Part shown: positions 28,311 through 37,585 of the stretch, in pieces
Layout of the letters: every line of letters starts with the position of its first letter
Position numbering within the stretch: position 1 is the first letter of the stretch
Assembly (NCBI RefSeq): GCF_900128905.1
Contig: NZ_FQTV01000002.1
Coordinates: 1 to 64,000, forward strand
Length of the DNA: 64,000 nt
DNA from: Bacteroides luti
Lineage (GTDB): Bacteria > Bacteroidota > Bacteroidia > Bacteroidales > Bacteroidaceae
Direction of reading: 5' to 3'
Made by a program: the position numbers and the translations under genes
The notes under the pieces: generated by a model
Told to the model about the DNA's origin: nothing
Seen by the model: only the letters and a program-made list of their open reading frames with translations
Database searches by the model: none

Positions 28311-29081
28311 TTAGATTAAGTTAAACTTGTCTTGTACTGATTTTAAGAATGACCTTGATATTATAAGATCTTGTTTTTCCTCATAAGGAGGATATAAAAC
28401 ACATTTCTTTCCTTCTATCATTGCCAGATAGTCGATGTTTATAATTTGTTGCTGATTTATCTGAGCAAAAGATTTTGATAGTTTTATTATATCTTCTGCT
28501 TTAGTATTCCTTTTTAATTGAATGCTTTTTCCATTTTGCAAGGTTACATACCAATGCTTATTTTCTTTTGCATACTCAAAATATCCGATTTGTTCCTGAC
28601 GAAGAGTTATATATCCGGTAATAGTAGCAATTAAGAATGTACGGTTTTCTGGTATTAGTTGAGATAGCGAATCAATAAAAGACGATAATTTATCTTCTTT
28701 GTCAACCGAATCAAAGAAGCGATTCATCACAGTTTGGAACTCATTCTCCTTGTATGGCTTTAATAAGTAGTCGAATGCAGATTCTCTTAATGCTTCAAGC
28801 ATATACTTTTCGTATGCAGTATAAAAGACTACCTGCATTTGCCAGTTTATTAGATTCTTTATATCATGAAGCAATTCCAAGCCACTAGTTTCCGGCATCT
28901 CAACATCCAAAAAAAGAAGATCAGGTTTCTTCTCTAAGATCAGGTTTTTTCCTGTTTGTGCTGACTGTGTAGTTCCGGCTATTGATATTTCATTAAAGTT
29001 TGATAATGATTGACTTAAATTGGATATTCCAATCTCTTCATCATCTATTATTACAACATTATATTGTTTATTCATAATCAT
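28311..29081 (-). CDS. LytTR response regulator
   Basis: A 256-residue two-component regulator. The receiver domain (residues 8-125) has acidic DD at 13-14, phospho-acceptor Asp59 (LLFLDVEMP) and a LLKPYKE lysine. The LytTR DNA-binding domain covers about 155-256 (LRQEQIGYFEYAKENKHWYV, FAQINQQQIINIDYLAMI). The ATG overlaps the kinase stop by four bases, so the pair is translationally coupled. An alternative ATG lies six bases further in. The gene converges on the haem operon with 34 bp between stops. Confidence 0.92.
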   Translation of the reverse strand: MIMNKQYNVVIIDDEEIGISNLSQSLSNFNEISIAGTTQSAQTGKNLILEKKPDLLFLDVEMPETSGLELLHDIKNLINWQMQVVFYTAYEKYMLEALRESAFDYLLKPYKENEFQTVMNRFFDSVDKEDKLSSFIDSLSQLIPENRTFLIATITGYITLRQEQIGYFEYAKENKHWYVTLQNGKSIQLKRNTKAEDIIKLSKSFAQINQQQIINIDYLAMIEGKKCVLYPPYEEKQDLIISRSFLKSVQDKFNLI

Positions 29082-31114
29082 TCAAATTTGTACTTGTCAG
29101 GAATGAAAATGTGAACCTCTGCACCGCAGATATCTTCATTGTTCTTGCGAATATTCTGAATGTTAAGAGATATCTTATTTATATTTTTTGAATTCAAAAG
29201 TTGAATAGTCTGAAATAAAATTCTCAGTCCGTTTCCTGTTCCTTTTGTCTGACTCTCTTGTTGAGGGAAATATCCGGCTCCATTGTCTCTGATAAATACA
29301 TTAAGACCTTCTTGTTCCTTTTCTAGACTAATACTAAGTATTTTGTCTCCTTCTTTAGGACGTAAAGCATGCTTTATTGCATTTTCGACAGGGATCTGTA
29401 TAGACATTGGAAGAATAAACATTTCTTTTAAATCTATTTCGTTATCAAGATTCCACTCAATACGAAAATCTTCTCCCAAATTCCTTTTTTCTAATTCTAT
29501 GTATAGTTTTACAAAGTCTAACTCTTCTTCCAGCGACACTTTTGTGTTTTCTGATATTTCCAGATTTTTTCGCATTAATGTTGCCAGGTTATATAAATTT
29601 TTGCGCTCGTTTTCGCCTGATGAACTAATTTCATTATTGATTATATTAAATATAAAATGAGGAGATACCCGGTTACGTATATTTTCCATCCTAAGCTTAA
29701 TTAGCTTATCCATGTACTTTATCTGTTGCAGATCTTTCTTTTTTTTCAGGCAGATGAAAATATAGACAAATGTTGAAAGAATTATCAAGCAGATTAGTAT
29801 CCAGATGAAAGAAATATATCTTAGGCTTTTCATCTGAGAAGCTTGCTTTTGAATAACAAGTTTATTGTTTACTAATGTTGTGTCTTGCTTATAACGCATA
29901 TCAATTTCGGAAATTCTTTTTTCTGCTTTATCATTACGAATAGAATCATCGATAGCTATATTTTTTGCCTGGTAATAGTATGCCTGTTTAAAGTCTCCTA
30001 TTTGGGCATAGTACTTTTGTAGATATTTGTTTCTTATTGATAGTATGTTGGCTTCTACTCCCGACGAATCTTTGGTTTCTTCTAATAATTTTCGAGCAAG
30101 TTGAGTGTTTTTTTGTTTTAGAGCCAGTCCTGCTCTTATAGTTGAGATGTAATATAAGGCTGTTTTGTTTTTTATAGTAGAAAAGTATGAATAACTCTTG
30201 TCCAGACAATCTGGGACAGAATCTAGTTTATTCAGATTTAGATAAATATCTCCAAGATTCAGTTCGCATAGATTGACGTAAAACTGATAATCTCCTTTGG
30301 ATACTAATTTTTTTGCTTTTTGAAACCAGGGTAGTGCCTTGTCATATTCTTCTTTATAATAATAAAAATTCCCCCGATTATTGCAAAACGTAAATTTCTC
30401 AGCAAGTGTTCTATTGTCGTAGAATTTTTCTGCAAGACGATAATAAGTGTCCGAAAGCTCAAAATCGCGCACTTCCATATAAATTTGCCCTAAACCAAAA
30501 TATATTGGGAATCCCATTTTATCTGTTATTTTTAAAGAATCACTTTTTGATAGAGCCTTTCTGTAATAATATGCACTCATGGCAAAATCGCCCTTTCTTG
30601 AGTACATATCAGCCAGATTGATGTACATATCAGGAATACGGTTTGTGTTATTTGCCAATTCGTATTGTTTTAATGCTTCTTTAAAATAATAAAGTGCAGA
30701 GTCCGGTACACTCATTTGTCCGTAGTAAACTCCAATATTGTTATTTGATGAGGCTAATAACTCATATATACGAGGTGATAATTCCTGGCGCTTGCAGAAG
30801 TTAATTACTTGATGAGACAAAAGAAGTGAAGAATCGTACTGATTTATAGCCGAATAAGTTAAAGCATAAGTGCTGTATGCTTTATAGTACATTACGCTAT
30901 CGGGAGCTATTTTCATTGCTTTCTTTAGTAAATCCTTCGATAACGTAATGTTGTTGTATAATGAATCCTGAGCTTGTTGTATAAAAGAATCTATTAATTG
31001 ATTATTACTAAACCTGACAGAACTTGTTTTTTTGCATGAATATATACTTGTAAAAATAAGAATAGCAAGTATGTTTGTAAGAATGCGTATGCTTGTATTA
31101 TTTTTAATTATCAT
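29078..31114 (-). CDS. TPR sensor histidine kinase (His_kinase/LytS type)
   Basis: A 678-residue kinase. The N-terminus is a lipoprotein-like signal (SIYSC). Tetratricopeptide-like helices fill about residues 60-400. One membrane helix follows near 435-458 (ISFIWILICLIILSTFVYIF), then a basic coiled linker. The His_kinase core has the phospho-acceptor near His485 (RNRVSPHFIFNIINNE). The ATPase part has N-box PVENAIKHAL and G-box DNGAGYF/GTGNGLR. It partners with the overlapping LytTR regulator. The periplasmic TPR part probably senses a protein or peptide signal; the regulated genes are not evident. Confidence 0.92.
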   Translation of the reverse strand: MIIKNNTSIRILTNILAILIFTSIYSCKKTSSVRFSNNQLIDSFIQQAQDSLYNNITLSKDLLKKAMKIAPDSVMYYKAYSTYALTYSAINQYDSSLLLSHQVINFCKRQELSPRIYELLASSNNNIGVYYGQMSVPDSALYYFKEALKQYELANNTNRIPDMYINLADMYSRKGDFAMSAYYYRKALSKSDSLKITDKMGFPIYFGLGQIYMEVRDFELSDTYYRLAEKFYDNRTLAEKFTFCNNRGNFYYYKEEYDKALPWFQKAKKLVSKGDYQFYVNLCELNLGDIYLNLNKLDSVPDCLDKSYSYFSTIKNKTALYYISTIRAGLALKQKNTQLARKLLEETKDSSGVEANILSIRNKYLQKYYAQIGDFKQAYYYQAKNIAIDDSIRNDKAEKRISEIDMRYKQDTTLVNNKLVIQKQASQMKSLRYISFIWILICLIILSTFVYIFICLKKKKDLQQIKYMDKLIKLRMENIRNRVSPHFIFNIINNEISSSGENERKNLYNLATLMRKNLEISENTKVSLEEELDFVKLYIELEKRNLGEDFRIEWNLDNEIDLKEMFILPMSIQIPVENAIKHALRPKEGDKILSISLEKEQEGLNVFIRDNGAGYFPQQESQTKGTGNGLRILFQTIQLLNSKNINKISLNIQNIRKNNEDICGAEVHIFIPDKYKFE

Positions 31115-31142
31115 ACTGATATTTAGATTATAATGGTTACTG

Positions 31143-31150
31143 CAAAAATA
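31143..31150 (-). promoter_or_regulatory. -7 box of the kinase/regulator operon
   Basis: Minus-strand TATTTTTG fits TAnnTTTG, 29-36 bp upstream of the kinase ATG. Confidence 0.45.
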
Positions 31151-31382
31151 TGAATAATTATTTATAATTAGTTTGCTGTATTGAATAAAAATATCAATAT
31201 ATTTATATTTTAAATATGTTGATATTTAAGCAGGTTTGTTTTTATTTGTATTTAATAATTATTGAATATTTAGCTATATAATTGCATGTATTTTCAGGTT
31301 GTTCATGAAATGTAATATTTTCATAAAGGCAGTTTTAGTAGACTTTAGTTTGTCGTTTTTAAATGTTGGGCTAATAATGTTT

Positions 31383-31470
31383 TGTACATCCGGATGTACA
31401 GATGCAGTACACCCGGGTGTATAGTTTGCTTAGATCCGGGTGTAAAACATATTTAGACCCGGGTCTAAAT
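31383..31470. repeat. array of four CCGG-centred palindromes, exact 23-bp period
   Basis: Four 14-bp dyads of form TA[CG]A[CT]CCGG[AG]T[CG]TA are centred at 31391.5, 31414.5, 31437.5 and 31460.5, separated by 9-bp unrelated spacers. The first (extended TGTACATCCGGATGTACA), second (TACACCCGGGTGTA) and fourth (ATTTAGACCCGGGTCTAAAT, 20 bp) are perfect palindromes. The third (TAGATCCGGGTGTA) mixes half-sites of different units. The symmetric changes between units suggest selection on the dyad. Confidence 0.85.
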
Positions 31471-31595
31471 AAAAATATTACGATAATAATTTTAAAAAAT
31501 AGGATATAATTGTGGAGGATATCTTTAATGATTCTAAATTGACCTCTGATTGATGCTTTCAGAGGAATAAAATCTGTAAAAGTTTAAAATAAATG

Positions 31596-31603
31596 TATCT
31601 TTG
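31596..31603 (+). promoter_or_regulatory. -7 box of the CDF transporter gene
   Basis: TATCTTTG fits TAnnTTTG. A start of transcription near 31610 leaves ATG 31642 as the natural start rather than the in-frame ATG at 31615. Confidence 0.55.
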
Positions 31604-31641
31604 TTCTCTTATTATTGCAATATTATAAAAGTAATTATTCA

Positions 31642-32637
31642 ATGAAGGAAGATTTAATCAAACAAAAAGTTCAGGGGTGGATTGTTTCTATGTCCTTGCT
31701 CATTCTAATTGGAAAGTTCATAGCTTTCTTTCTGACCAATTCTGTTGGAATATTGACCGATGCTATGGAAAGCATAGTGAATGTAATAGCTGGACTAATA
31801 AGTTTTCTTAGTTTGAGATATGCAGCCAAACCTAAAGATAAAGAGCATCCTTTTGGACATGGTAAGATTGAATTAATTTCAGCATCTATAGAAGGCTTGC
31901 TGATTATGATTGCAGGTGGTATGATTATCTATGAAGGAATCAGAAGACTTTTTGAACCTGCCACTATTGGTAAACTGGATATTGGTATTGCTGTGGTTGC
32001 AGTTGCTGGACTAATTAATTATGTAATGGGTTGGTATAGTATTAAAATGGGGAAAAAGTATGATTCAATAGCATTGGTTGCTGGAGGAAAACATTTGCAG
32101 TCGGATACATATTCTACTATTGGTCTTGTAACTGGTCTTTCCCTGCTTTATTTTACTGGTCTTGGATGGATTGATAGTGCATTGGCTCTGATTTTTGGTT
32201 CAATTATTGTAGTAACGGGTATTCTTATTCTTCGTAAAACAATAGCTAATTTAATGGATAAAGCTGATGGGGAAGTGCTTCGTAAAATGTTAGGAGTAAT
32301 ATCAGCTGTAAGAAAGCCGGAATGGATAGATGTTCATAATATGAAAGTCATTAAATATGGTAGCTATCTATTTGTGGATTGTGATTTAACTTTGCCCTGG
32401 TTTTATAATATAGAGGAAGGACATAATGCTTGCGAGGAATTAAGAAGTCTTTTATCTGCTAAATATTCTGATCGTTTATTGGTTACTATTCATTCTGACC
32501 CTTGTCTTGAAAAACATTGTGAGCATTGCCTGATGGCAGATTGCAAGTATAGGAAGACTCAATATATTGCAGCATTGAACCTTACTTTAGAAGAACTTAC
32601 TGCCAGCGATGAAGAACATAACGAAAAACATAGTTGA
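31642..32637 (+). CDS. cation diffusion facilitator (CDF) metal transporter
   Basis: A 331-residue divalent-metal/proton antiporter of the inner membrane. Six membrane helices are followed by a cytoplasmic ferredoxin-like domain from about residue 205. Metal-site motifs are LTDAMESIVNVIAG in helix 2 (Asp) and HLQSDTYSTIG in helix 5 (HxxxD). The conserved HPFGHGKIE loop follows helix 2. The C-terminal tail is unusually rich in Cys and His (CLEKHCEHCLMADC), a possible metal-sensing or delivery site. It is transcribed alone. Metal specificity (Zn, Fe, Mn) cannot be read from the sequence. Confidence 0.9.
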   Translation: MKEDLIKQKVQGWIVSMSLLILIGKFIAFFLTNSVGILTDAMESIVNVIAGLISFLSLRYAAKPKDKEHPFGHGKIELISASIEGLLIMIAGGMIIYEGIRRLFEPATIGKLDIGIAVVAVAGLINYVMGWYSIKMGKKYDSIALVAGGKHLQSDTYSTIGLVTGLSLLYFTGLGWIDSALALIFGSIIVVTGILILRKTIANLMDKADGEVLRKMLGVISAVRKPEWIDVHNMKVIKYGSYLFVDCDLTLPWFYNIEEGHNACEELRSLLSAKYSDRLLVTIHSDPCLEKHCEHCLMADCKYRKTQYIAALNLTLEELTASDEEHNEKHS

Positions 32638-32802
32638 ATATAAATAATTTCTTTTCATATTTTGTTTTTATTGAAAAAAGTGTTATAATTATACCATCTT
32701 AACTATCGAACTGTTTATTATCTGTTATTGGTGATAAATACCTGGAGTTTTGAGCGCAAGCGGAAACAATTTTTTGTATATTGTTTTACTTAACTCAATG
32801 TT

Positions 32803-34266
32803 ATGAAAAGAATATTTATACATATCATCTTCTTTTTATTAACGTCAAGCCAATTATGTGCTCAGCAAGCTGATTCTTTATTTGCTTTCAATGATTCTAC
32901 CCGTATGATAAAACGTCCATGGCGTGCCGCTTTTCAAACTGCCGGACTGAATATTGGTGTATGGGCGTTTGATCGTTTTGTTATGAATGAAGATTATGCA
33001 AAGGTTACTCTCCATTCTATTGGCAAGAATATAACAAATGGTCTTGTTTGGGATAATGATAAGTTCTCTACCAATCTGTTTGCTCATCCTTATCATGGTA
33101 ATCTATATTTTAATACAGCTCGAAGCAACGGACTGGGCTTCTGGAAATCGGTTCCTTATAGTTTTGCCGGAAGCTTGATGTGGGAAATGTGTGCTGAGGT
33201 AGAGCCACCGGCTATTAATGACTTTCTGGCTACTTCTATCGGTGGAGTTGCTTTAGGAGAAGTAACTTATCGGCTTTCTTCCTTAGTACTTGATGATTCT
33301 AAATCCGGTTCAAGCAGATTTTTCCGCGAGTTACTTGGTACGCTAATTTCGCCTTCCAGAGGATTAAACCGTTTGGTAACCGGAGATGCCTGGAGAGTGC
33401 GACATAAATTCTATAAATATCATGATTATGAGAAGCTACCGGTTAAGTTCTCTGCAACATTAGGAGAACGTTATTTGGCGGATAATGAACATTTCTTTAA
33501 AGGTAGCAACAGCCCTTATATAGAATTTAAGGTTTTGTATGGAGATCCGTTACAAGAAACAACAAAGCAACCGTTTGACTATTTTAATTTTAGATCAACC
33601 ATTAACTTGATAGGTAATCAACCGCTGATTGGATCTGTTAATCTTATTGCTAAATTATACGGAAAGCATTTGGAACCCGTACCAGGACATAAAATATTAG
33701 TAGGACTCTTTCAGCACTTTGATTATTATGACTCTGAGCGTGTAATTACAGGATCTAAAAATATCCCTTATAAAATATCCGAAGCAGCTGCGTTTGGCGT
33801 TGGAATGGTTTATCAGTTTCCGGCAAGGAAAGCAAACATTCGCCAAAGTTCATTTATTAATGCAATTCTTCTGGGAGGAAGTCTGACAGATTACTATAAT
33901 TCTATAGACCGCAATTATAATATGGGAAGCGGATTTAGCATTAAAAGTAATACCTCTATTGAGTTTAAAAAATACGGTAACTTTGAATTAAACCTGCAAT
34001 ATTACCGCATCTTTACGTGGAAAGGTTATGATGGCATAAATCTGGATGATCTAACTAACGAGGAAAAATTGTATCTGAATGCTCAAGGCGATAAAGGCAA
34101 TGTGCAGCTTGCTGTAATTAATCCTATGATGGATATTGATTTAGGGTACAAAATAAAAATTAGTGCGGGTTTATATTATTACTTAAGGAATACTCACTAT
34201 TCCAGTAAACCCGATTTTCTTTTTCATACAATCGAAACCCGTTTAGGACTGAAGTATACTTTCTAG
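32803..34266 (+). CDS. DUF3943 outer-membrane protein
   Basis: A 487-residue exported protein, with the signal peptide ending near residue 21 (QLCAQ). The DUF3943 region follows (RPWRAAFQTAGLNIGVWAFD, WDNDKFSTNLFAHPYHGNLY, ARSNGLGFWKSVPYSFAGS, SSLVLDDSKSG). The second half has aromatic beta strands that end TRLGLKYTF, as in an outer-membrane barrel. It is closely related, segment by segment, to the interrupted gene at 38726. The function of DUF3943 is unknown; the barrel-like end suggests an outer-membrane location. Confidence 0.82.
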   Translation: MKRIFIHIIFFLLTSSQLCAQQADSLFAFNDSTRMIKRPWRAAFQTAGLNIGVWAFDRFVMNEDYAKVTLHSIGKNITNGLVWDNDKFSTNLFAHPYHGNLYFNTARSNGLGFWKSVPYSFAGSLMWEMCAEVEPPAINDFLATSIGGVALGEVTYRLSSLVLDDSKSGSSRFFRELLGTLISPSRGLNRLVTGDAWRVRHKFYKYHDYEKLPVKFSATLGERYLADNEHFFKGSNSPYIEFKVLYGDPLQETTKQPFDYFNFRSTINLIGNQPLIGSVNLIAKLYGKHLEPVPGHKILVGLFQHFDYYDSERVITGSKNIPYKISEAAAFGVGMVYQFPARKANIRQSSFINAILLGGSLTDYYNSIDRNYNMGSGFSIKSNTSIEFKKYGNFELNLQYYRIFTWKGYDGINLDDLTNEEKLYLNAQGDKGNVQLAVINPMMDIDLGYKIKISAGLYYYLRNTHYSSKPDFLFHTIETRLGLKYTF

Positions 34267-34339
34267 CATATATCCGCCGGTGTTGTCAGAAAAACAATTA
34301 TCGCTTTTGAAGCTGCTTTTATAGAGATTTAATATTAAA

Positions 34340-34418
34340 GTTGTGCATAAGCGATAATATAAATTAGTAGTTAGTTTTTATCAGAATTTATATATCTCAC
34401 TATTGCACAACTTTTTTA
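34340..34418. terminator. long hairpin between convergent genes
   Basis: GTTGTGCATAAGCGATAAT and the region ending TATTGCACAAC pair over about 26 imperfect positions around a 19-base loop, then CTTTTTTATA. It lies between the DUF3943 stop and the pectate lyase stop and probably ends transcription from the left. Confidence 0.55.
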
Positions 34419-34495
34419 TATCAACTATAATTTTATAAATTATCAAACGGATTTTAATGATAAACTTTAGAAAAAAGCTCTCATTATCAGATTAA

Positions 34496-35998
34496 TTATT
34501 TCTTTTTTTGTGTGATCTTCTTTATGGGTATCATTTCTCCAACTAAACTGTTCAGGTAAACCTCCAAAGCTGTATAACCACTTTTCATTTTTATATTCCT
34601 GTCTTCTCTATTAGTTGGATCAAATCCATTGGCTCTTTCCCAGGCATCATCCATACCATCGTGATCATTGTCTGTGATTTTATTTTTGGTAACGTATGAA
34701 GGATAACCTCCTACGGCAGATGGCTCATCAATAATACCCAATTTTAATCCGTAATATTGATTATATACCCAGGTTGTGTCCTTTCCGGATATAGAAGAAA
34801 TGTATCTTTTTACAGTTCCCTTACCCGATGCTGTTCCGCTACTCACTTCATTAATAATTCGCAAATCAACAGCGTCACGAGGAAATGCTCCTGCACCAGC
34901 CAGCACACTCTTATATGCATTCTTAGCTGTTTCTGTTTTTACGGCATAAACAGGATCAATATGAAAAGGAGTATTAACAATCATTGTATCTCTGCTGGCA
35001 GCAGGATTCACACTAAGATCTATTCCTGAGTTATTGTTGGCTGTCATAGCGGCATCTCCTTCCATTACATTTCCAGATAAGTACCAGTTAGATACTTTAT
35101 CAGTCTTACCATACGATGCCTGAACAAAATAGGATTTTTCGCCCGAAGGTCTTGCCGGACCGGGTTTATAGTAATTACCTACCATATTAATGTGGTTGTA
35201 TGAATTATTATTTATATCACCACCATAGCAAGAGTTTATTCTTCCCCAGTTATAGTTTACATTGTTTACGTAGTCGGTTAGTATATTTATATCATTATGT
35301 CCTCTGGCACCATTAAATCGAGGGGTGCGGTTCTTGTTATTAGCTAACAGATTGTGATGGAAAGTAGAAAATTGGCCTCCCCATTGACTGCCATAGCTGC
35401 GTTCTCCTTTTCCATGACCTGAGGTATAAAGACCTTCATGAATTAAACACCACTGAACTGTTGTTCTTTGATTATCGTAAATAGTCATGTTTTCTTCTGC
35501 CGACCAACCAAATGTACTATGATCAATAATAAAATCAGAAGAGTTTTCAATACCTATTGACCCACCTGGAATAAAGACTTTCGAATCTGTCATACCTCCA
35601 ATGCGAGAACGAATATGACGAATTATTAAATTCTTTGATCCTCCAAAATTCAGTTTGCCACCACGAAAACAAATACCATCTCCCGGAGCTGTTTGTCCGG
35701 CTATTGTCAGACCATTTCTTTTACAACGTACATCAGATTTTAATTGTATCACGCCCGAAATGCGAAACACAATAGTTACAGGAGTATTGGGATACTGTGA
35801 CAAAGCCCATCTGAAAGAACCTTCTCCACTATCATTTAGATTAGTTACTTCAACAACTTCGCCACCACGTCCGCCGGTTGCAAATTTGCCAAATCCTTCG
35901 GCAGTTGGAAAAGCCAGAGTTTGAGCCGATAGTTGGTTCGGAGCAATTGTTGTAGCCAACAAAAGGCCAGCACAAAAGAATGACTGCAATAAATTCAT
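34496..35998 (-). CDS. pectate lyase, polysaccharide lyase family 1
   Basis: A 500-residue secreted enzyme cleaving polygalacturonate by beta-elimination. The signal peptide ends near residue 25 (QLSAQ). Right-handed beta-helix features typical of Bacteroides PL1 enzymes follow: AFPTAEGFGKFATGGRGG, NDSGEGSFRWALSQ, GLTIAGQTAPGDGICFRGG, LIIRHIRSR, HSTFGWSAEENMTIYD. Near the C-terminus KITDNDHDGMDDAWERANG is a Ca-binding TSP3/EF-like repeat. It is 19 bp downstream of the pectin esterase gene, which would demethylate pectin first. The pair forms a small pectin operon without SusC/D genes. Confidence 0.88.
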   Translation of the reverse strand: MNLLQSFFCAGLLLATTIAPNQLSAQTLAFPTAEGFGKFATGGRGGEVVEVTNLNDSGEGSFRWALSQYPNTPVTIVFRISGVIQLKSDVRCKRNGLTIAGQTAPGDGICFRGGKLNFGGSKNLIIRHIRSRIGGMTDSKVFIPGGSIGIENSSDFIIDHSTFGWSAEENMTIYDNQRTTVQWCLIHEGLYTSGHGKGERSYGSQWGGQFSTFHHNLLANNKNRTPRFNGARGHNDINILTDYVNNVNYNWGRINSCYGGDINNNSYNHINMVGNYYKPGPARPSGEKSYFVQASYGKTDKVSNWYLSGNVMEGDAAMTANNNSGIDLSVNPAASRDTMIVNTPFHIDPVYAVKTETAKNAYKSVLAGAGAFPRDAVDLRIINEVSSGTASGKGTVKRYISSISGKDTTWVYNQYYGLKLGIIDEPSAVGGYPSYVTKNKITDNDHDGMDDAWERANGFDPTNREDRNIKMKSGYTALEVYLNSLVGEMIPIKKITQKKK

Positions 35999-36017
35999 GA
36001 TATTTGTTTTATATATG

Positions 36018-37277
36018 TTATTTTTTAATACGTTTTATTGAGCTTGTAATGGATGCTGATGCACTCAGATTCCCGTTAATGCTTACTGATTTAACCGAGT
36101 ATGTATACTTTTTGTTTATCTGAGCAGTATCGTCAGTATAAGAAGTCTTAGTCGTTGTGGCTAAGAATAATCCGTTTCGTAAGATTAAATATCCAATAAC
36201 TCCATTAACAGTTTTCCAGGATATTGTATTTCCATTTCTACTAAGCTTGGCTGGTGCAGAAAGAGCAGTACACATAGCTTGCGGATTATAAGGAACTGAA
36301 CTTATTTTTGAATAAACCTGTTTCATCCCTAAATAGGTGTCAACTTCGTCTTTCGTTAGCTGAATGCTCCAGTTTACCCTTTTATTTGTATCTACGGGAG
36401 TTCTTTTCATATTCATACTATTATACTCTGCAAAACAAGCTGATAAATGATTCGTACTTTTCCAGGTAGACCAACCTTCTGGTTTTATATGTTTTCCCAT
36501 CCTGCAATTCAAATAAATAGAACCACATTCCATATTCCAGGGTCTACCTAAATAATAAGAATTATCAGCAACATCTGCTTCTGCTGTTATATCACAATTT
36601 CTGAAAATAAATCCATAACGAAGAGTCTTTCCTGAAGTTGTTTTTTCGTAATATGAAATATCTTCAGGAGCAGAAATGTAACTTCCGCCTTTAACACAAT
36701 TAATTGTACAATCATCGAAAAAGACTGTTCCGCCGCCATAAATAAAATCAGTTGCTCCCTGAATAAAACAATCTTTGAAATAGAACCTACGTCCTTTCCT
36801 TGAGCGATAAGTATCCTGAAATCCTAATAAACGGCAGTTCTTAAAAGCCTGTCGGTCCTCCTCTGTATCTAACGCTAAAGCCTGTCCTTTGTTTCCGGCT
36901 GAATTCTGAAAAGTGATGTTTTCCGCATAAAAGTCATTAGCATAAATAGCAAAGGTTGTTGCACCATAAACGTTGGTTGCTCCATTCCCAATTGCATCTG
37001 GAGAAGTTATTATTACATCATTTACGCTTTCGCCTATCAGACTAATTTGCTTCAGAGATTTTGATGCTCGAGTTCCAATGGATACTTTTTCTTCGTAAGT
37101 TCCATTCTTAACAAAAATGAGACTACGCTCATTATCCGGACAATCATTTATTGCTTTTTGAATTGAAGTATGAGTTCCGCTGCCATCTTTAGCCACTATA
37201 AAACGAAATGGTTGTGCATTGGTTATTTGACAAATGAAAAGTAAGTAAAAAACAAAAAATAAGTATTTATAATCCAT
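36018..37277 (-). CDS. pectin methylesterase (CE8) with C-terminal Fn3-like domain
   Basis: A 419-residue secreted esterase that removes methyl groups from pectin. The signal peptide ends near residue 21 (ITNAQ). Family motifs in order are DGSGTHTSIQKAIND, GQALALDTEEDRQAF, QDTYRSRKGRRFYFKDC, GATDFIYGGGTVFFDDC (catalytic Asp) and SYYLGRPWN. Residues about 330-410 form a fibronectin-III-like domain (GYLILRNGLFLATTTKTSYT). It heads the operon with the pectate lyase. A -7 box lies about 130 bp upstream. Fn3 domains at this end are common in Bacteroides CE8 enzymes. Confidence 0.92.
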   Translation of the reverse strand: MDYKYLFFVFYLLFICQITNAQPFRFIVAKDGSGTHTSIQKAINDCPDNERSLIFVKNGTYEEKVSIGTRASKSLKQISLIGESVNDVIITSPDAIGNGATNVYGATTFAIYANDFYAENITFQNSAGNKGQALALDTEEDRQAFKNCRLLGFQDTYRSRKGRRFYFKDCFIQGATDFIYGGGTVFFDDCTINCVKGGSYISAPEDISYYEKTTSGKTLRYGFIFRNCDITAEADVADNSYYLGRPWNMECGSIYLNCRMGKHIKPEGWSTWKSTNHLSACFAEYNSMNMKRTPVDTNKRVNWSIQLTKDEVDTYLGMKQVYSKISSVPYNPQAMCTALSAPAKLSRNGNTISWKTVNGVIGYLILRNGLFLATTTKTSYTDDTAQINKKYTYSVKSVSINGNLSASASITSSIKRIKK

Positions 37278-37585
37278 TATTATTTTTTTTATAAAGTATC
37301 TGAACGATATTGTTTGATCTGTAATAAGTATTATGACGCTTAAATTCTATCTATGTAATCGCCTGACTTGTAAAATGTGAGATATAATAAGGTTTTGATA
37401 TAACAAATATACAACCAGAAACTATTTATATGCTATAATACTAATTAAGTTGTTGAAATTTGTTTTGATTTGAGGTCTCATTTCTAAAACTAAAAAAGAT
37501 TGCGTAAAGTTAAAACTATTTTTCTATTTATATTGTTATTAACATTGTTCAAAGACCTTAAAAGTAACCTTTATAAACAAGTATA
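37278..37585. other. divergent intergenic region
   Basis: It holds a minus-strand -7 box (37404-37411) for the pectin operon. Otherwise it is plain AT-rich sequence; no clear plus-strand promoter consensus was seen for the surface-protein gene. Confidence 0.45.
37404..37411 (-). promoter_or_regulatory. -7 box of the pectin operon
   Basis: Minus-strand TATATTTG fits TAnnTTTG and gives a leader of about 115 nt before the esterase ATG. Confidence 0.45.

Larger units (their letters stand above)
31115..31641. other. intergenic region with the 23-bp palindrome array
   Basis: Divergent promoters for the kinase operon (31143-31150, minus) and the CDF transporter (31596-31603, plus) flank an array of palindromes. 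No coding region is credible. The remainder is AT-rich without other recognisable structure. Confidence 0.6.

Noticed and set aside
31383..31470. CRISPR array
   Set aside because: Units are 14-bp palindromes with 9-bp spacers, far below CRISPR dimensions, and no cas gene is present. The same applies to the other 22-bp arrays.
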